Source: Caldilineaceae bacterium bin5
Lineage (GTDB): Bacteria; Chloroflexota; Anaerolineae; Caldilineales; Caldilineaceae
Assembly: GCA_002238445.1 (NCBI GenBank)
Contig: MPML01000007.1
Location: 1-64,000, forward strand
DNA: 64,000 bases
Direction: 5' to 3'
This document shows positions 44,857-54,546 of the stretch, piece after piece; positions within the stretch are counted from its first letter, which is position 1; each line of letters begins with the position of its first letter. The notes under the pieces were generated by a model. That model worked only from the letters and a program-made list of their open reading frames with translations. It was not told the origin of the DNA and did not search any database. Position numbers and translations under genes: made by a program.

Positions 44857-45741
44857 ATGACACATGTTGCTGGAGAGCCACTGCCCGCCATGGTGGGCCG
44901 GATTGACAGCCCGGTTCGCCCAGGCCTGCCATTCGCCGTAAGTTTTCCGCCGGGCGCCATACCACCTTCGGATTCCGTCGCCGGCCGCTACTTCCAGGTA
45001 CGCTGCAGCACAAGCGTCGGTATCGAACGCGAAGCCGACTGGTCCATATTTCTACGCCGCACCCTCTTCGTTTGCGGCCGCCAAGCGCGGCAGCATGACG
45101 ACTGCTGGCAGTTGTATCTTCCCAACTGTGCAGAGAACTTAGGTGCCCGCCCTAAAGCCAACGCAGAGGAAAGTCCGCCTGCCGACGAAGGAATTGCGTG
45201 GCTGGGGCAGCGCGTTCAGGGCGAACATCTCAACCTGGATGGGCCCTTCGGCAACGGGTTCTCCCTACAGCCCAACCCTCACAATCTACTGTTGCTGGTC
45301 GACGTAAGGCACGACCTTGCCCGGTTCTGGCAGTTGTTCCCCTTGTGCGAACAGGCGCTGGACCGGGGCGGGCGGGTGACGATCCTTATGCGGGCAGACA
45401 GCGATGAAACGACCGCCGGCCTGGTTCCAGGTTTGCCGATACAGGTAGAAGTCCGCACGGCCATCAACAAGAGACAGTGGCTGGAGCAGATTCAGTACAC
45501 GCTGGGCTGGGCAGACCAAGTTTGCGCGGGGGTCAGCTCTGCCGAGTATGGGGAACTCCTCAGAATGATCAGAGATGCGCGTTTTCGTGTTGACAGGAAC
45601 TTCGCCCAGATACTGGTCAGAACTGAGATGCTCTGCGGAGTGGGGGCCTGCCTTGTCTGTGTTATTCCCGTAGCCGGCGGAGGTTTCACACGCGCTTGTG
45701 TTCATGGCCCAGTCTTTGATCTGACTGAAATTGCGATTTAA
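44857..45741 (+). CDS. PyrK-like iron-sulfur electron-transfer subunit
   Basis: This 294-residue protein ends in the [2Fe-2S] pattern of dihydroorotate dehydrogenase electron-transfer subunits: LCGVGACLVC, then a fourth Cys in FTRAC followed by VHGPVFD. The middle has a GPFGNGF element like the nucleotide-binding start of the ferredoxin-reductase fold (about 128-134). The flavin-binding N-terminal barrel is weak, and the NAD-binding GGG of true PyrK proteins is not evident (LLLLVDVRHD instead). So this is a divergent relative, probably passing electrons to a partner. No pyrD gene is near. The upstream neighbour encodes a small membrane protein. Confidence 0.72.
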   Translation: MTHVAGEPLPAMVGRIDSPVRPGLPFAVSFPPGAIPPSDSVAGRYFQVRCSTSVGIEREADWSIFLRRTLFVCGRQARQHDDCWQLYLPNCAENLGARPKANAEESPPADEGIAWLGQRVQGEHLNLDGPFGNGFSLQPNPHNLLLLVDVRHDLARFWQLFPLCEQALDRGGRVTILMRADSDETTAGLVPGLPIQVEVRTAINKRQWLEQIQYTLGWADQVCAGVSSAEYGELLRMIRDARFRVDRNFAQILVRTEMLCGVGACLVCVIPVAGGGFTRACVHGPVFDLTEIAI

Positions 45742-46620
45742 TTCCGGGGACCCAGGCCAGTCCCGGTCGACATCGCTGAGGGCTGATTGCTGTTTTGTAA
45801 GTATTCCCACCCACACGACAGTTCTTCTCAGGCCGTTTGCCTGGCTCTCGGTTGCAGGCTCTCCTCTCTCTCGACTACGCCAGTTTACAAGCAGGGCATC
45901 AGCAGTCGCGGCGGCCTGGGCGGGGTGAAATCGAGCGCGGCAGCAAATTGTAGAACCGTAAACGCGCCGCGGGCTGTCGGGATGCACCTTTCGGCGATAC
46001 TCCTCCTTCCGGGAGCATCCCAGATTTCTTGACAGCCGCTGTCTGAATCAAGAATAGTCAGTTCTTCATTTTTTGTGACCCCACCCGTACAAGGAACTCA
46101 GATAGGGGAATGGACAGGACTGTTGTAGCACAGTTTTCATGCCATCAACCCTCTTTTTTGGCGCCATGTTGACCCAGGCCTTCACCGCTGGCACCTCTCA
46201 GGCTTTCTTCGAAACGTTGTTGGTTGGCGGCAGGCGCACTGCCGGACAGGCGCACCGCTGAGAAGAAGACGCACCGGTCGATGAGAGATGGTTTTGTAGG
46301 GGGGCGGTGCGGGGGCGCAGCCCCCGCACAAGGGAGGGCCGAAGGCCCGACCGCCCATATACCAGAATGAAGGAGCGGGAGATTCCTTCGCTGACCCCAG
46401 GCAAGGTCGCGAACTGATTGTGAGTAAGACGTTGCGGATTTTCTGGGCCTGCGAAATAGGGCGCTACGAATCGACACAACAAAATGGGATGCGCCCCTAC
46501 TTCCCAGCCTGTATTCTGCGGTTCTACGTGTGTGGTACAATGGGCGATGTTGTTTCCTGCAACAGTATACCGGTCTGAAGTGGTTGTGCATTTAAGCCGC
46601 AATTGCACTGGAGTGAATAT
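45742..46620. other. Non-coding gap upstream of a methyltransferase gene
   Basis: In these 879 nt I see no gene. The part 45742-46132 shows nothing assignable. A degenerate MITE-like copy occupies about 46133-46434, and the last 186 nt form the leader region of the methyltransferase gene, with a GGAG ribosome site at 46609. Confidence 0.55.
46133..46434 (+). mobile_element. MITE-like element, copy 6 (degenerate)
   Basis: The core at 46295-46358 has the GGGGGC-GCA-GCCCCC hairpin and the GGGCC-GAA-GGCCC stem form. The left arm (about 46150-46290) matches copy 3 over GGTTGGCGGCAG and the CTCAGGCT stretch. Neither terminus nor target duplication is well preserved, so the boundaries are approximate. 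It is oriented like the methyltransferase gene downstream. Confidence 0.55.
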
Positions 46621-47493
46621 ATGGCCCATTTGAAGGGACCCGTTGAGGCTCTCGCGCACGCTTCTCCTGGAGAGGCACAAGCGCATTCCGATACTGCCTT
46701 TCCCGAGTACAGGCAAGAGGTCGAGCGAATCTGGAACCATAACTCGGCCCACTGGGATGACTACATGGGCGAAGGCAACGACTTTGTCGAGGTCCTTTGC
46801 TGGCCCGCGATTGAAGAGTTGTTGTCAATCCAACCGGGACAGTTGGTATTGGATATTGCCTGCGGCAACGGGCTGACCAGCAGAAGGTTGGGCCGTCTGG
46901 GGGCACGTGTAGTTGCCTTCGACATAGCACAAGAAATGGTCGAGTATGCCAGGAAACGCAGCATGCCTGAGGATGGCGACATCCGCTACTTCGTGCTCGA
47001 CGCCAATGACGAAGAGGGCATGCGTGGGCTCAGCAACGAGAAATTTGATTGCGCGCTCTCCAACATGGCGCTGTTCGATATGGCAGAGATAGAGCCTCTA
47101 TTCCGCAGCTTGTACAGCCTGCTCAAGCCGGGCGGCCATTTTGTCTTCTCAATGATGCACCCGTGCTTTAATCAGGTGCTTACAACCCTATTCGGCGAGA
47201 GAGAAGAACAGGACGGCGTGGAAGTCTCGACCTACGGTGTCCGGACTGTCGCATACATGACGCCTTACATGTGCCGTGGGCAGGCGTTGCGCGATCAGCC
47301 TTTGCCGCAGCCATACTTCCACCGCCCTCTTGATGCACTTCTGAACGTTGGACTGCGGGCGGGTTTTGTTTTGAGCGGCATTGAAGAGAGAGCGTTCCCT
47401 GCTACGCATCCGCCGGGAAGGCGGGAAATCAGTTGGGGCCCGAATTTCAGCGAGATTCCACCGGTAATCGTCTTCCGCATGAAGAAATCCTGA
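46621..47493 (+). CDS. Class I SAM-dependent methyltransferase
   Basis: This 290-residue protein has a clear motif I (VLDIACGNGLTSRRL, about 74-88), the second acidic strand (VVAFDIAQEMVEYA) and later strands FDCALSNMALFDM and LKPGGHFVFSMMHPCF. A helical extension of about 45 residues precedes the fold (HNSAHWDDYMGEGNDF). The ATG at 46621 has GGAG 8 nt upstream. The substrate is unknown. It is followed 45 nt later by the PAC2 gene and may share its transcript. Confidence 0.86.
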   Translation: MAHLKGPVEALAHASPGEAQAHSDTAFPEYRQEVERIWNHNSAHWDDYMGEGNDFVEVLCWPAIEELLSIQPGQLVLDIACGNGLTSRRLGRLGARVVAFDIAQEMVEYARKRSMPEDGDIRYFVLDANDEEGMRGLSNEKFDCALSNMALFDMAEIEPLFRSLYSLLKPGGHFVFSMMHPCFNQVLTTLFGEREEQDGVEVSTYGVRTVAYMTPYMCRGQALRDQPLPQPYFHRPLDALLNVGLRAGFVLSGIEERAFPATHPPGRREISWGPNFSEIPPVIVFRMKKS

Positions 47494-47538
47494 CCCACCG
47501 CCGCCGCAATTCTAATTTAACGAAATTGAGGTAAAGAC

Positions 47539-48458
47539 ATGGACGAGCGAGTTTATTTGTGGGAAACTCCGACCGCCAGCGAGATGGTCATGATTGCCGG
47601 TTGGCACCAGTGGGCCGACGCCGGTTCGATCTCGTCGGGCCTGCCAGCCTACTTGATCGAGAAGCTAGAGACGCGAAAGATTGGCGAAATCAGTCGTGAG
47701 CGGTTCTTTCTTTTTCAGATGCCGGGCGCGCACCACCTGCTGAGACCTGAGGTGCACACGAAGGACGGCGTTGTGCAGGAGATGCGCCTGATCAAGACCG
47801 AGCTTTACTACACTGAACTTGGCGACAAGGGTCTGCTGATATTCCTTGGCGAAGAGCCGCATGTCAACGAGGAGGAATATGCTGAAGCCTTTTTTGACAT
47901 TGTCGAGAAGCTGGGCGTAAAACGCGTGGTCGCGGTTGGGGGCGTCTATGGCGCCATGCCCTACAACAAGGACCGGGATATTTCCTGCGTGTTCAGCATG
48001 GAGGAGATGCGCAAGGAAATGGAAGAGTATGCGGTCCGTTTCTCCAATTACGAAGGCGGCACGACGATTGGCTCCTATCTGGCCTACCACGCCGGTCAGC
48101 GAAACCAGGAGTATATCTGCTTCCACGGTTTCGTCCCGGCTTACGACTTTGGACAGGTAATGCTGCCGGCCCAAAGTGTGCGCATCGAGGACGATGTCAA
48201 AGCCTGGTACGACATTATGCGGCGGGCAGACTTCATGTTCCATCTGGGAATGGATCTTTCCGAGCTACGAATACAGAGCGACGAGTTGATGACCTCAATG
48301 GAAGAACAGATGGAGGAACTTGCCAGCCAGGCTCCGCAACTCGACGTTCATGCCTATATGCAGAAGCTGGATGAAGAGTTTACAGAGAACCCATTTATGC
48401 CGCTGGATGACGTCTGGGAGCGGGAGTTGGGTGATCTACTGGATGATCTGGAGGGCTG

Positions 48459-48459
<1 letters not shown>
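47539..48459 (+). CDS. PAC2 family protein
   Basis: This 306-residue protein has the PAC2 pattern: [23 protein letters not shown] at the start, [45 protein letters not shown] in the middle and a C-terminal acidic helix. The fold resembles archaeal and eukaryotic proteasome assembly chaperones, but bacterial members such as those in Chloroflexota and Actinobacteria have no settled function. The ribosome site (GAGG) is about 10 nt upstream of the ATG. The stop overlaps the ATG of the M20 gene (TGATG). Confidence 0.88.
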
Positions 48460-49703
<1,244 letters not shown>

Positions 49704-49794
49704 CGGGCGGCTATGAGGCTCGGCGTTTGTTTCAAGGGCGGCGCTTGTCACATATCGGTCTAGTCGGCCAACCAACCTCAGGCTTTTCCCGCCT

Positions 49795-50706
49795 TTATTC
49801 GAGCGGGCTGAGCCAACGTTCGCCCCCGCTGCCATCGGCGGCCCAACCTTCCACCTGGCCGTCCTCCGAACGTATCTGGTACCAAAAATATCCGCCATCT
49901 GCTTGGGGTCCGGCCACCACGGTGAACCTCTGATCTGTCCTTGCACGTGACTTAATAGCCGAGGTCACACCGGGCAGAGACCGTACGGACAGCTCTCCCT
50001 GCAGCGTGACAACGACCAGGTCGCCGATTACTGGGGGGCGGTCAACGGGCCGCAGGTCGCCGACCTGCGGCGAAATCCAGACCTGGTCGCCCTGTCCGCC
50101 GGCTGCCCAGCCGACATTGCCCTGTTGGTCATCGACCCTCCACCAGATATATCCCTCGGACCCATTCGGGCCCTCCAGGACCAGGACTCGCTTTCCCTGG
50201 GCAAGCAAGGTGAGAATCGGCGCACCAATCGATGGCTGCTCGCGAATGTTAAGGCCACCAGGGATGACGATGCGCGCCTGTTCGCCGATGGTCAGAGGGT
50301 TTGGTACAACGAGTGTTGGCGTTGGAGGCGGGGGTACGGTCGCGGTTGCCGCCGGTGGGGCGGTGGGCACAGGCGTGGCAACAGGCTGGTCCGGCGCGGG
50401 TGTATTGCTGGACTCAACTGCTGCGGGAAGCTGCCTGGTGGGTGTCGGGCGGGGCTGAAAGCTGCCGCATGCGAGGATGGGGCCTATCCATACAAGTGCT
50501 ATTGCCAGAAGGCCCAAGGGAATTTTCTGTGAAGGCCCACTTCGATACCGAATGGCGACGGGCGGCGCGCTGGCTGCCTCGTTTCTCCAAGCCGCATCAG
50601 AAGAAACTGCCTCTTGGAAGCGACCGAGGGGCTTGTTTCTCCTCTTTTTGCAGGTGTGACCTGTTTTATTGCCTGAGCGACTCTCCGAAACTGGATCTCT
50701 GCTCAT
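49795..50706 (-). CDS. SH3b-domain protein, membrane-anchored (probable lipoprotein)
   Basis: This 303-residue protein has a hydrophilic N-terminus of about 60 residues. A hydrophobic segment with a lipobox-like ending (WIGPILAC, about residue 82) follows. Then come a Pro/Thr/Ala-rich spacer (about 85-135) and two bacterial SH3 domains (about 140-205 with LNIREQPS, and 225-300 with LSVRSLPG). The SH3b domains would face outward and bind cell-wall material. The ATG overlaps the serA stop by one base (TAATG), which supports this start even though the long N-terminus is unusual for a lipoprotein. Coupling to serA is odd functionally. Confidence 0.78.
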   Translation of the reverse strand: MSRDPVSESRSGNKTGHTCKKRRNKPLGRFQEAVSSDAAWRNEAASAPPVAIRYRSGPSQKIPLGLLAIALVWIGPILACGSFQPRPTPTRQLPAAVESSNTPAPDQPVATPVPTAPPAATATVPPPPTPTLVVPNPLTIGEQARIVIPGGLNIREQPSIGAPILTLLAQGKRVLVLEGPNGSEGYIWWRVDDQQGNVGWAAGGQGDQVWISPQVGDLRPVDRPPVIGDLVVVTLQGELSVRSLPGVTSAIKSRARTDQRFTVVAGPQADGGYFWYQIRSEDGQVEGWAADGSGGERWLSPLE

Positions 50707-52307
50707 TACGATTCGCGTAACTCGACCGCCTTAATCCAGCGAATGTCCTGAATATCGGCCAGATTTGTCAGGACTTGGGCTGGTGTCCGCTCGTCGGTGC
50801 CCAACACCATGATAGATTCTCCGCGCGGGGCCCGGCGCCCCACGTGCATAAAGCTGATATTAACGTCGGACCGCCCCAGCAGTGTGCCTACTTTGCCGAT
50901 CATTCCGGGTCGGTCCGTGTGCGAAGCCAAAAGCAGGTTGCCTGTGGCTGGAAACTCCACCCAAAGGTCGTTCAGGGCGACGATGGTCGGTTCGTCCAGC
51001 AGGACAGTTCCCAGCACCGAGTTTGTCCCGCTGGCGCTCGTCAGTCGCAGTGTGACCATGCTCTCATAGCGTTCGTGCTTCGGCAACTTGCGCTGAATGA
51101 TTTCGATTCCTCTGTTGCGGGCCAAGAGCTCGGCATTTACCAGGTTGACCCGTTCTTCCACTATTTCGGACAACACTCCGCGGATTGCGGAGGCGACAAC
51201 ATACGCCATGTCGAACGCTGTGATGGGCCCGTGTCCTGTAATCTCGAGCCTTCTTATGCCCTCTTCATCGATCTGGCGCAGGAACCGTCCCATGCGTTCA
51301 GCCAGATCAATGTAGGGAATGATCGTGTTTAAGGCGGTGGGAGGCAGTATCGGTGCGTTGACAGCGTGGCGGGCCGGCCTGCCGTGCAAAATGTCGGCAA
51401 CCTGGACTGCGACCTCCTCGGCCACGCGCTCCATCGCTTCGACCGTACTTGCGCCAAGATGGGGCGTGAGGATAATCCTGTCATTGCATCGCAGTGGGCT
51501 GTCCTCGGGCAGCGGCTCGTTCTCGAATACATCGAGAGCCGCGCCGGCAATGTGGCCGCTCGAAACTGCGGCGGCCAGCGCCTTCTCGTCAACGATTCCG
51601 CCGCGGGCGACATTGATCACGCGGGCGCCTTGTTTCATTTGATTCAGTCGGCAGGCGTTTATTAGGTTATGGGTTGCTTCGGTCAGCGGTACGTGCACGG
51701 TCAGGAAATCGACTAGCGGGAGCATTTCGTCGAGGGAAAGCAGTTTAACCCCTCTTTGGGTCGCGTACTCCTGGCTGACGAACGGATCGCTTGCGTAGAC
51801 ACACATGCCCATGCTGAGAGCGAATTGGACCACCTCCTGGGCGATACGACCCAGGCCCACGACGCCCAGCGCTTTGCCCCGAACTTCGGTCCCTACGAAC
51901 GCGCTGCGATTCCACAGTTGCGCGCGTACATTTTGATCCGCTTGCGGTATGTTGCGAGCCAGAGCCATTAACATGGCAATCGTGTGTTCGGCGGCGGCGA
52001 CGGTATTGCCGGTGGGTGTGTTTACAACCGTTACACCAGCCCGCGTCGCCGCGTCCACATCAATATTGTCTACGCCTGTACCGGCCCGACCTATGGCCTG
52101 AAGATTTCGCCCGGCCTGTATCAGGTCTGCCGTAACCTGTGTACTGCTGCGGACGAGGAGAGCGTGATAGCCAGGGATCAAGGACTTCAGTTCCGCCGGA
52201 GACAGATCCGTGTGCATTTCGACTGCTATGTCATCGGCGTCCAAGAGTGGTTGTAATCCACTGCGCGAGAGTTTATCGCTAACTAAAACCCGGAATTTTT
52301 CAGTCAT
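50706..52307 (-). CDS. serA: D-3-phosphoglycerate dehydrogenase
   Basis: This 533-residue enzyme of the long (type 1) class catalyses the first step of serine synthesis, 3-phosphoglycerate to 3-phosphohydroxypyruvate with NAD. It has the NAD-binding GVVGLGRIAQEV (about 143-154), the catalytic Arg, Glu and His region (VARGGIVDEKAL and LTPHLGAST) and an intervening allosteric domain. The C-terminal ACT domain includes HTDRPGMIGKVGTLLG. The ATG at 52307 is preferred to a GTG two codons upstream. A MITE-like element ends 28 nt upstream and may create its promoter. The SH3b gene is coupled to its stop. Confidence 0.94.
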   Translation of the reverse strand: MTEKFRVLVSDKLSRSGLQPLLDADDIAVEMHTDLSPAELKSLIPGYHALLVRSSTQVTADLIQAGRNLQAIGRAGTGVDNIDVDAATRAGVTVVNTPTGNTVAAAEHTIAMLMALARNIPQADQNVRAQLWNRSAFVGTEVRGKALGVVGLGRIAQEVVQFALSMGMCVYASDPFVSQEYATQRGVKLLSLDEMLPLVDFLTVHVPLTEATHNLINACRLNQMKQGARVINVARGGIVDEKALAAAVSSGHIAGAALDVFENEPLPEDSPLRCNDRIILTPHLGASTVEAMERVAEEVAVQVADILHGRPARHAVNAPILPPTALNTIIPYIDLAERMGRFLRQIDEEGIRRLEITGHGPITAFDMAYVVASAIRGVLSEIVEERVNLVNAELLARNRGIEIIQRKLPKHERYESMVTLRLTSASGTNSVLGTVLLDEPTIVALNDLWVEFPATGNLLLASHTDRPGMIGKVGTLLGRSDVNISFMHVGRRAPRGESIMVLGTDERTPAQVLTNLADIQDIRWIKAVELRES

Positions 52308-52324
52308 TACCACTTTTTTCTTTG

Positions 52325-52353
52325 ATTGTATTTTGGTAACTACGCAGCCGCAA
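52325..52353 (-). promoter_or_regulatory. Possible hybrid promoter of serA at the end of MITE copy 7
   Basis: On the minus strand TTGCGG (52353-52348, inside the element's right arm) is followed after 17 bp by TACAAT (52330-52325). The -10 overlaps the target-site duplication and flanking DNA. The -10 matches 5 of 6 consensus bases and the -35 matches 3 of 6. The predicted transcript would have a leader of about 10 nt before the serA ATG. Confidence 0.45.
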
Positions 52354-52621
52354 CTGATTCGCTACTCTGAACGAGGCGAGCAAAGGTGTTCAGTCTCCCC
52401 TCATTGTTATATTTTTGGGCGGTCGGGCCTTCGGCCCTCCCTTGTGCAGGGGCTGCGCCCCCGCAACGCCCCCCTACAAAAACATCCCTCACCGACCGTG
52501 TGCATTCTTCGCAACCTGTCGGCTGGCGAGCATGGCTGCGCCTGAACACTACTTGCGTCACCAAGAGCCTGCATGGTTCCAAAGATGACTGGCTGGTCAG
52601 GTTCTGTGGCTTAGTAGTTAC
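52336..52621 (-). mobile_element. MITE-like element, copy 7 (intact, perfect 8-bp target duplication)
   Basis: The element is 286 bp. On the plus strand it begins GTAACTACGCAGCCGC and ends GTGGCTTAGTAGTTAC. It is flanked by perfect direct repeats GTATTTTG at 52328-52335 and 52622-52629. The core (52417-52481) has the GGGCC-GAA-GGCCC stem form in reverse orientation. Its arms match copy 5 at 32470. The right arm points toward serA, whose ATG is 28 nt away. Confidence 0.87.
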
Positions 52622-52734
52622 GTATTTTGTATCCTTTTCTGGCCGGGTTGTCGCCGCAAAAGGGAGCAAAGACTGGCCCTTTCTGTGGCAAAACTCAGAC
52701 CGGCAGGACTCTCGAAGGCTTGCTTGTGACGCAA

Positions 52735-54462
52735 TCACATTGCTTCAGGTGCGGACATACCCATCAGATTCAGCACGCGAGACAGGGCCGTCCTGGCCGC
52801 CAGGCATAGGAGCAGCCTGGCTCGCGCCAGAGCCGGGGGCACGTCTGAATGCAGCACCTGGCAGTTTTCATAGAAGGCGCTGAACGCTTTGGTCAGGTCT
52901 TCAGCGTAATATGTCAGGTTGTGGGGCGAAAGCCGCTCAACTGCCAGCTCGATCTGTTCCTCCATCTCCAACATTCTGCGGATGAGGGTCAACTCCGCTG
53001 GATGGGTGAGAAGATTCACGGTTTCGGCGGCGTCATCGGGAATTACTTCCGGATCGACTATCCCATTTTCGGTCGCCCTCTGGATGAGTGAGCAGATACG
53101 GGCGTGCCCGTATTGGACATAAAACACGCGGTTCTCGTTTTTTCGCTGAACAGCCAGGCTCATGTCGAACTCGACGCTGCGTTCCGGGCTGGTGGTAAGC
53201 AGCATGAATCGTACGGCATCGGGCCCCACTTCTTCAACGACCTCGCGCACGGTTAGGAAATCGCCCGAACGCTTGCTCATTTTAACTTCCTGCCCGTCGC
53301 GAATCAGCTTGACCAGATTATAGAGCAGAATGACCAGCCGGTCCGGCTCAACGCCCAAGGCCTCCATCACCGCGCCCATGCGGGGAATATGGCCCTGGTG
53401 ATCCACTGCCCAGACATTGATGACTCTATCGAACTTGCGGCGAACAAACTTGTCGTAATGATAGGCTATATCGCTGGCGAAGTAGGTTGGCGCACCATTA
53501 GATCGGACGACAACCTCATCCTTTTCGTTGCCGGGATACTTGCTAGCCAAGAACCAGCGGGCGCCGTCCTTTTCAATGATTTCGCCCTCGTCGGTAAGTT
53601 GCTCAAGCAGCTTGTCTACGAGGCCTTCGTCATAGAGGCTTTTTTCGCTGAACCAGCGGTCGAAGGTTACGCCCAGCGCCGCCAGCTCCTCCTCGATATC
53701 TCTAATGACGATCTCACGCCCAATCTTCCTCAGTGCGTCTTTGGCCGTGCTCTGCTCCATATGGAAGAGACTTCCGTTTTCCATATCTCTGACGAGCTGG
53801 GCGTAGTCCTTCAGATATGCGCCCTGGTAACCCCCTTCAGGGATTTCCACGTTTCGACCTGGCTCGCCGCCCAACTCTTCGCAAAGCTGCAAGTAAGTTG
53901 CATACAGGCTTTCGATGAAGAGCTGAAATTGTGTGCCGCTGTCATTGACGTAGAACTCTCGCTGAACTTCGTAACCGGCCGCCTCCAACAGGTTTGCGAG
54001 GGTGTCGCCAAGTACGGCATTGCGTCCGCCGCCGTAGTGGAGCGGGCCGGTGGGATTGGCGCTGACGTATTCCACCTGCCAGCGCTGCCCGGCACCCCTG
54101 TCAATAGCGCCAAAGGCTGACCCTTGGGCGATAATCTCCACTACCTTTCCCTGTAGCCAGCGTTCATCGAGGCGAATGTTTATGAATCCTGGACCGGCCA
54201 GTTCGACGCTGCCGATAAGTTCTCCGACAGGGATTTCATCGACAATGGATTGGGCGAGTTGCCTGGGATTGGTCTTTTGGCCTGTGGCCTTTCTAACCGC
54301 GGAGGCAACCAGCATAGCAACATTGGAACTGTACTCGCCGTGCTCAGGTTGGTTGGGGCGCTGAATTTCCACCAGGGGAATGTCAATCGAGGGCAGGTTG
54401 CCGGAACCTTGAGCCGCTGCAACTGCATCTGTAACGATTTGCCGAATCTGGTCTCGAATCAT
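52735..54462 (-). CDS. argS: Arginine-tRNA ligase
   Basis: This 575-residue class I synthetase charges tRNA-Arg. It has an N-terminal Add1-type domain (1-110), the catalytic Rossmann fold with NPTGPLHYGGGRNAVLGD (about 136-153), the KMSK loop (VKMSKRSGDF, near residue 397) and a C-terminal DALR anticodon-binding domain (about 455-575). The HIGH motif reads HYGG, so the second histidine is missing. The ATG at 54462 has GGGAAG 6 nt upstream. It lies after polA on the same strand and upstream of serA. Confidence 0.93.
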   Translation of the reverse strand: MIRDQIRQIVTDAVAAAQGSGNLPSIDIPLVEIQRPNQPEHGEYSSNVAMLVASAVRKATGQKTNPRQLAQSIVDEIPVGELIGSVELAGPGFINIRLDERWLQGKVVEIIAQGSAFGAIDRGAGQRWQVEYVSANPTGPLHYGGGRNAVLGDTLANLLEAAGYEVQREFYVNDSGTQFQLFIESLYATYLQLCEELGGEPGRNVEIPEGGYQGAYLKDYAQLVRDMENGSLFHMEQSTAKDALRKIGREIVIRDIEEELAALGVTFDRWFSEKSLYDEGLVDKLLEQLTDEGEIIEKDGARWFLASKYPGNEKDEVVVRSNGAPTYFASDIAYHYDKFVRRKFDRVINVWAVDHQGHIPRMGAVMEALGVEPDRLVILLYNLVKLIRDGQEVKMSKRSGDFLTVREVVEEVGPDAVRFMLLTTSPERSVEFDMSLAVQRKNENRVFYVQYGHARICSLIQRATENGIVDPEVIPDDAAETVNLLTHPAELTLIRRMLEMEEQIELAVERLSPHNLTYYAEDLTKAFSAFYENCQVLHSDVPPALARARLLLCLAARTALSRVLNLMGMSAPEAM

Positions 54463-54502
54463 TGTCAACTTCCCTGGGCTTTGACCTGCATCCTCTAGAT
54501 AC

Positions 54503-54522
54503 AGGCGCAGGCGCCTTTTTTT
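54503..54522 (+). terminator. Possible plus-strand terminator between polA and argS
   Basis: AGGCGC (54503-54508) and GCGCCT (54511-54516) form a tight stem followed by seven T residues in all. The T-run is on the plus strand, opposite to polA and argS, so it would act on antisense transcripts. The loop of two bases is too short as drawn, so pairing would open to four. Confidence 0.35.
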
Positions 54523-54546
54523 GTCTGCCGTACCCAGGCAATTGGC

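Larger units (their letters stand above)
52308..52734. other. Intergenic region between argS and serA filled by a mobile element
   Basis: Of these 427 nt, 52336-52621 is the MITE-like element with perfect target duplications. The 28 nt next to serA form its leader. The remaining 105 nt toward the argS stop show nothing assignable. Reverse frames across the element are translations of the repeat and not genes. Confidence 0.65.

Noticed and set aside
44857..45741. Canonical dihydroorotate dehydrogenase electron-transfer subunit (pyrK)
   Set aside because: Only the C-terminal cluster motif is convincing; the flavin and NAD motifs are weak and pyrD is absent nearby, so no gene symbol was given.
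45286..45987. A 233-codon minus-strand frame
   Set aside because: It overlaps the PyrK-like gene, whose Fe-S cysteine pattern is specific; the antisense frame has no such support.
52386..52883. Open frame of 165 codons on the plus strand, and similar frames at the other repeats (22576-22938, 46198-46752, 32509-32706)
   Set aside because: They are translations through the MITE-like repeat and its flanks. The shared peptide (AVGPSALPCAGAAPP and variants) comes from the GC-rich hairpin core and is not a protein family.
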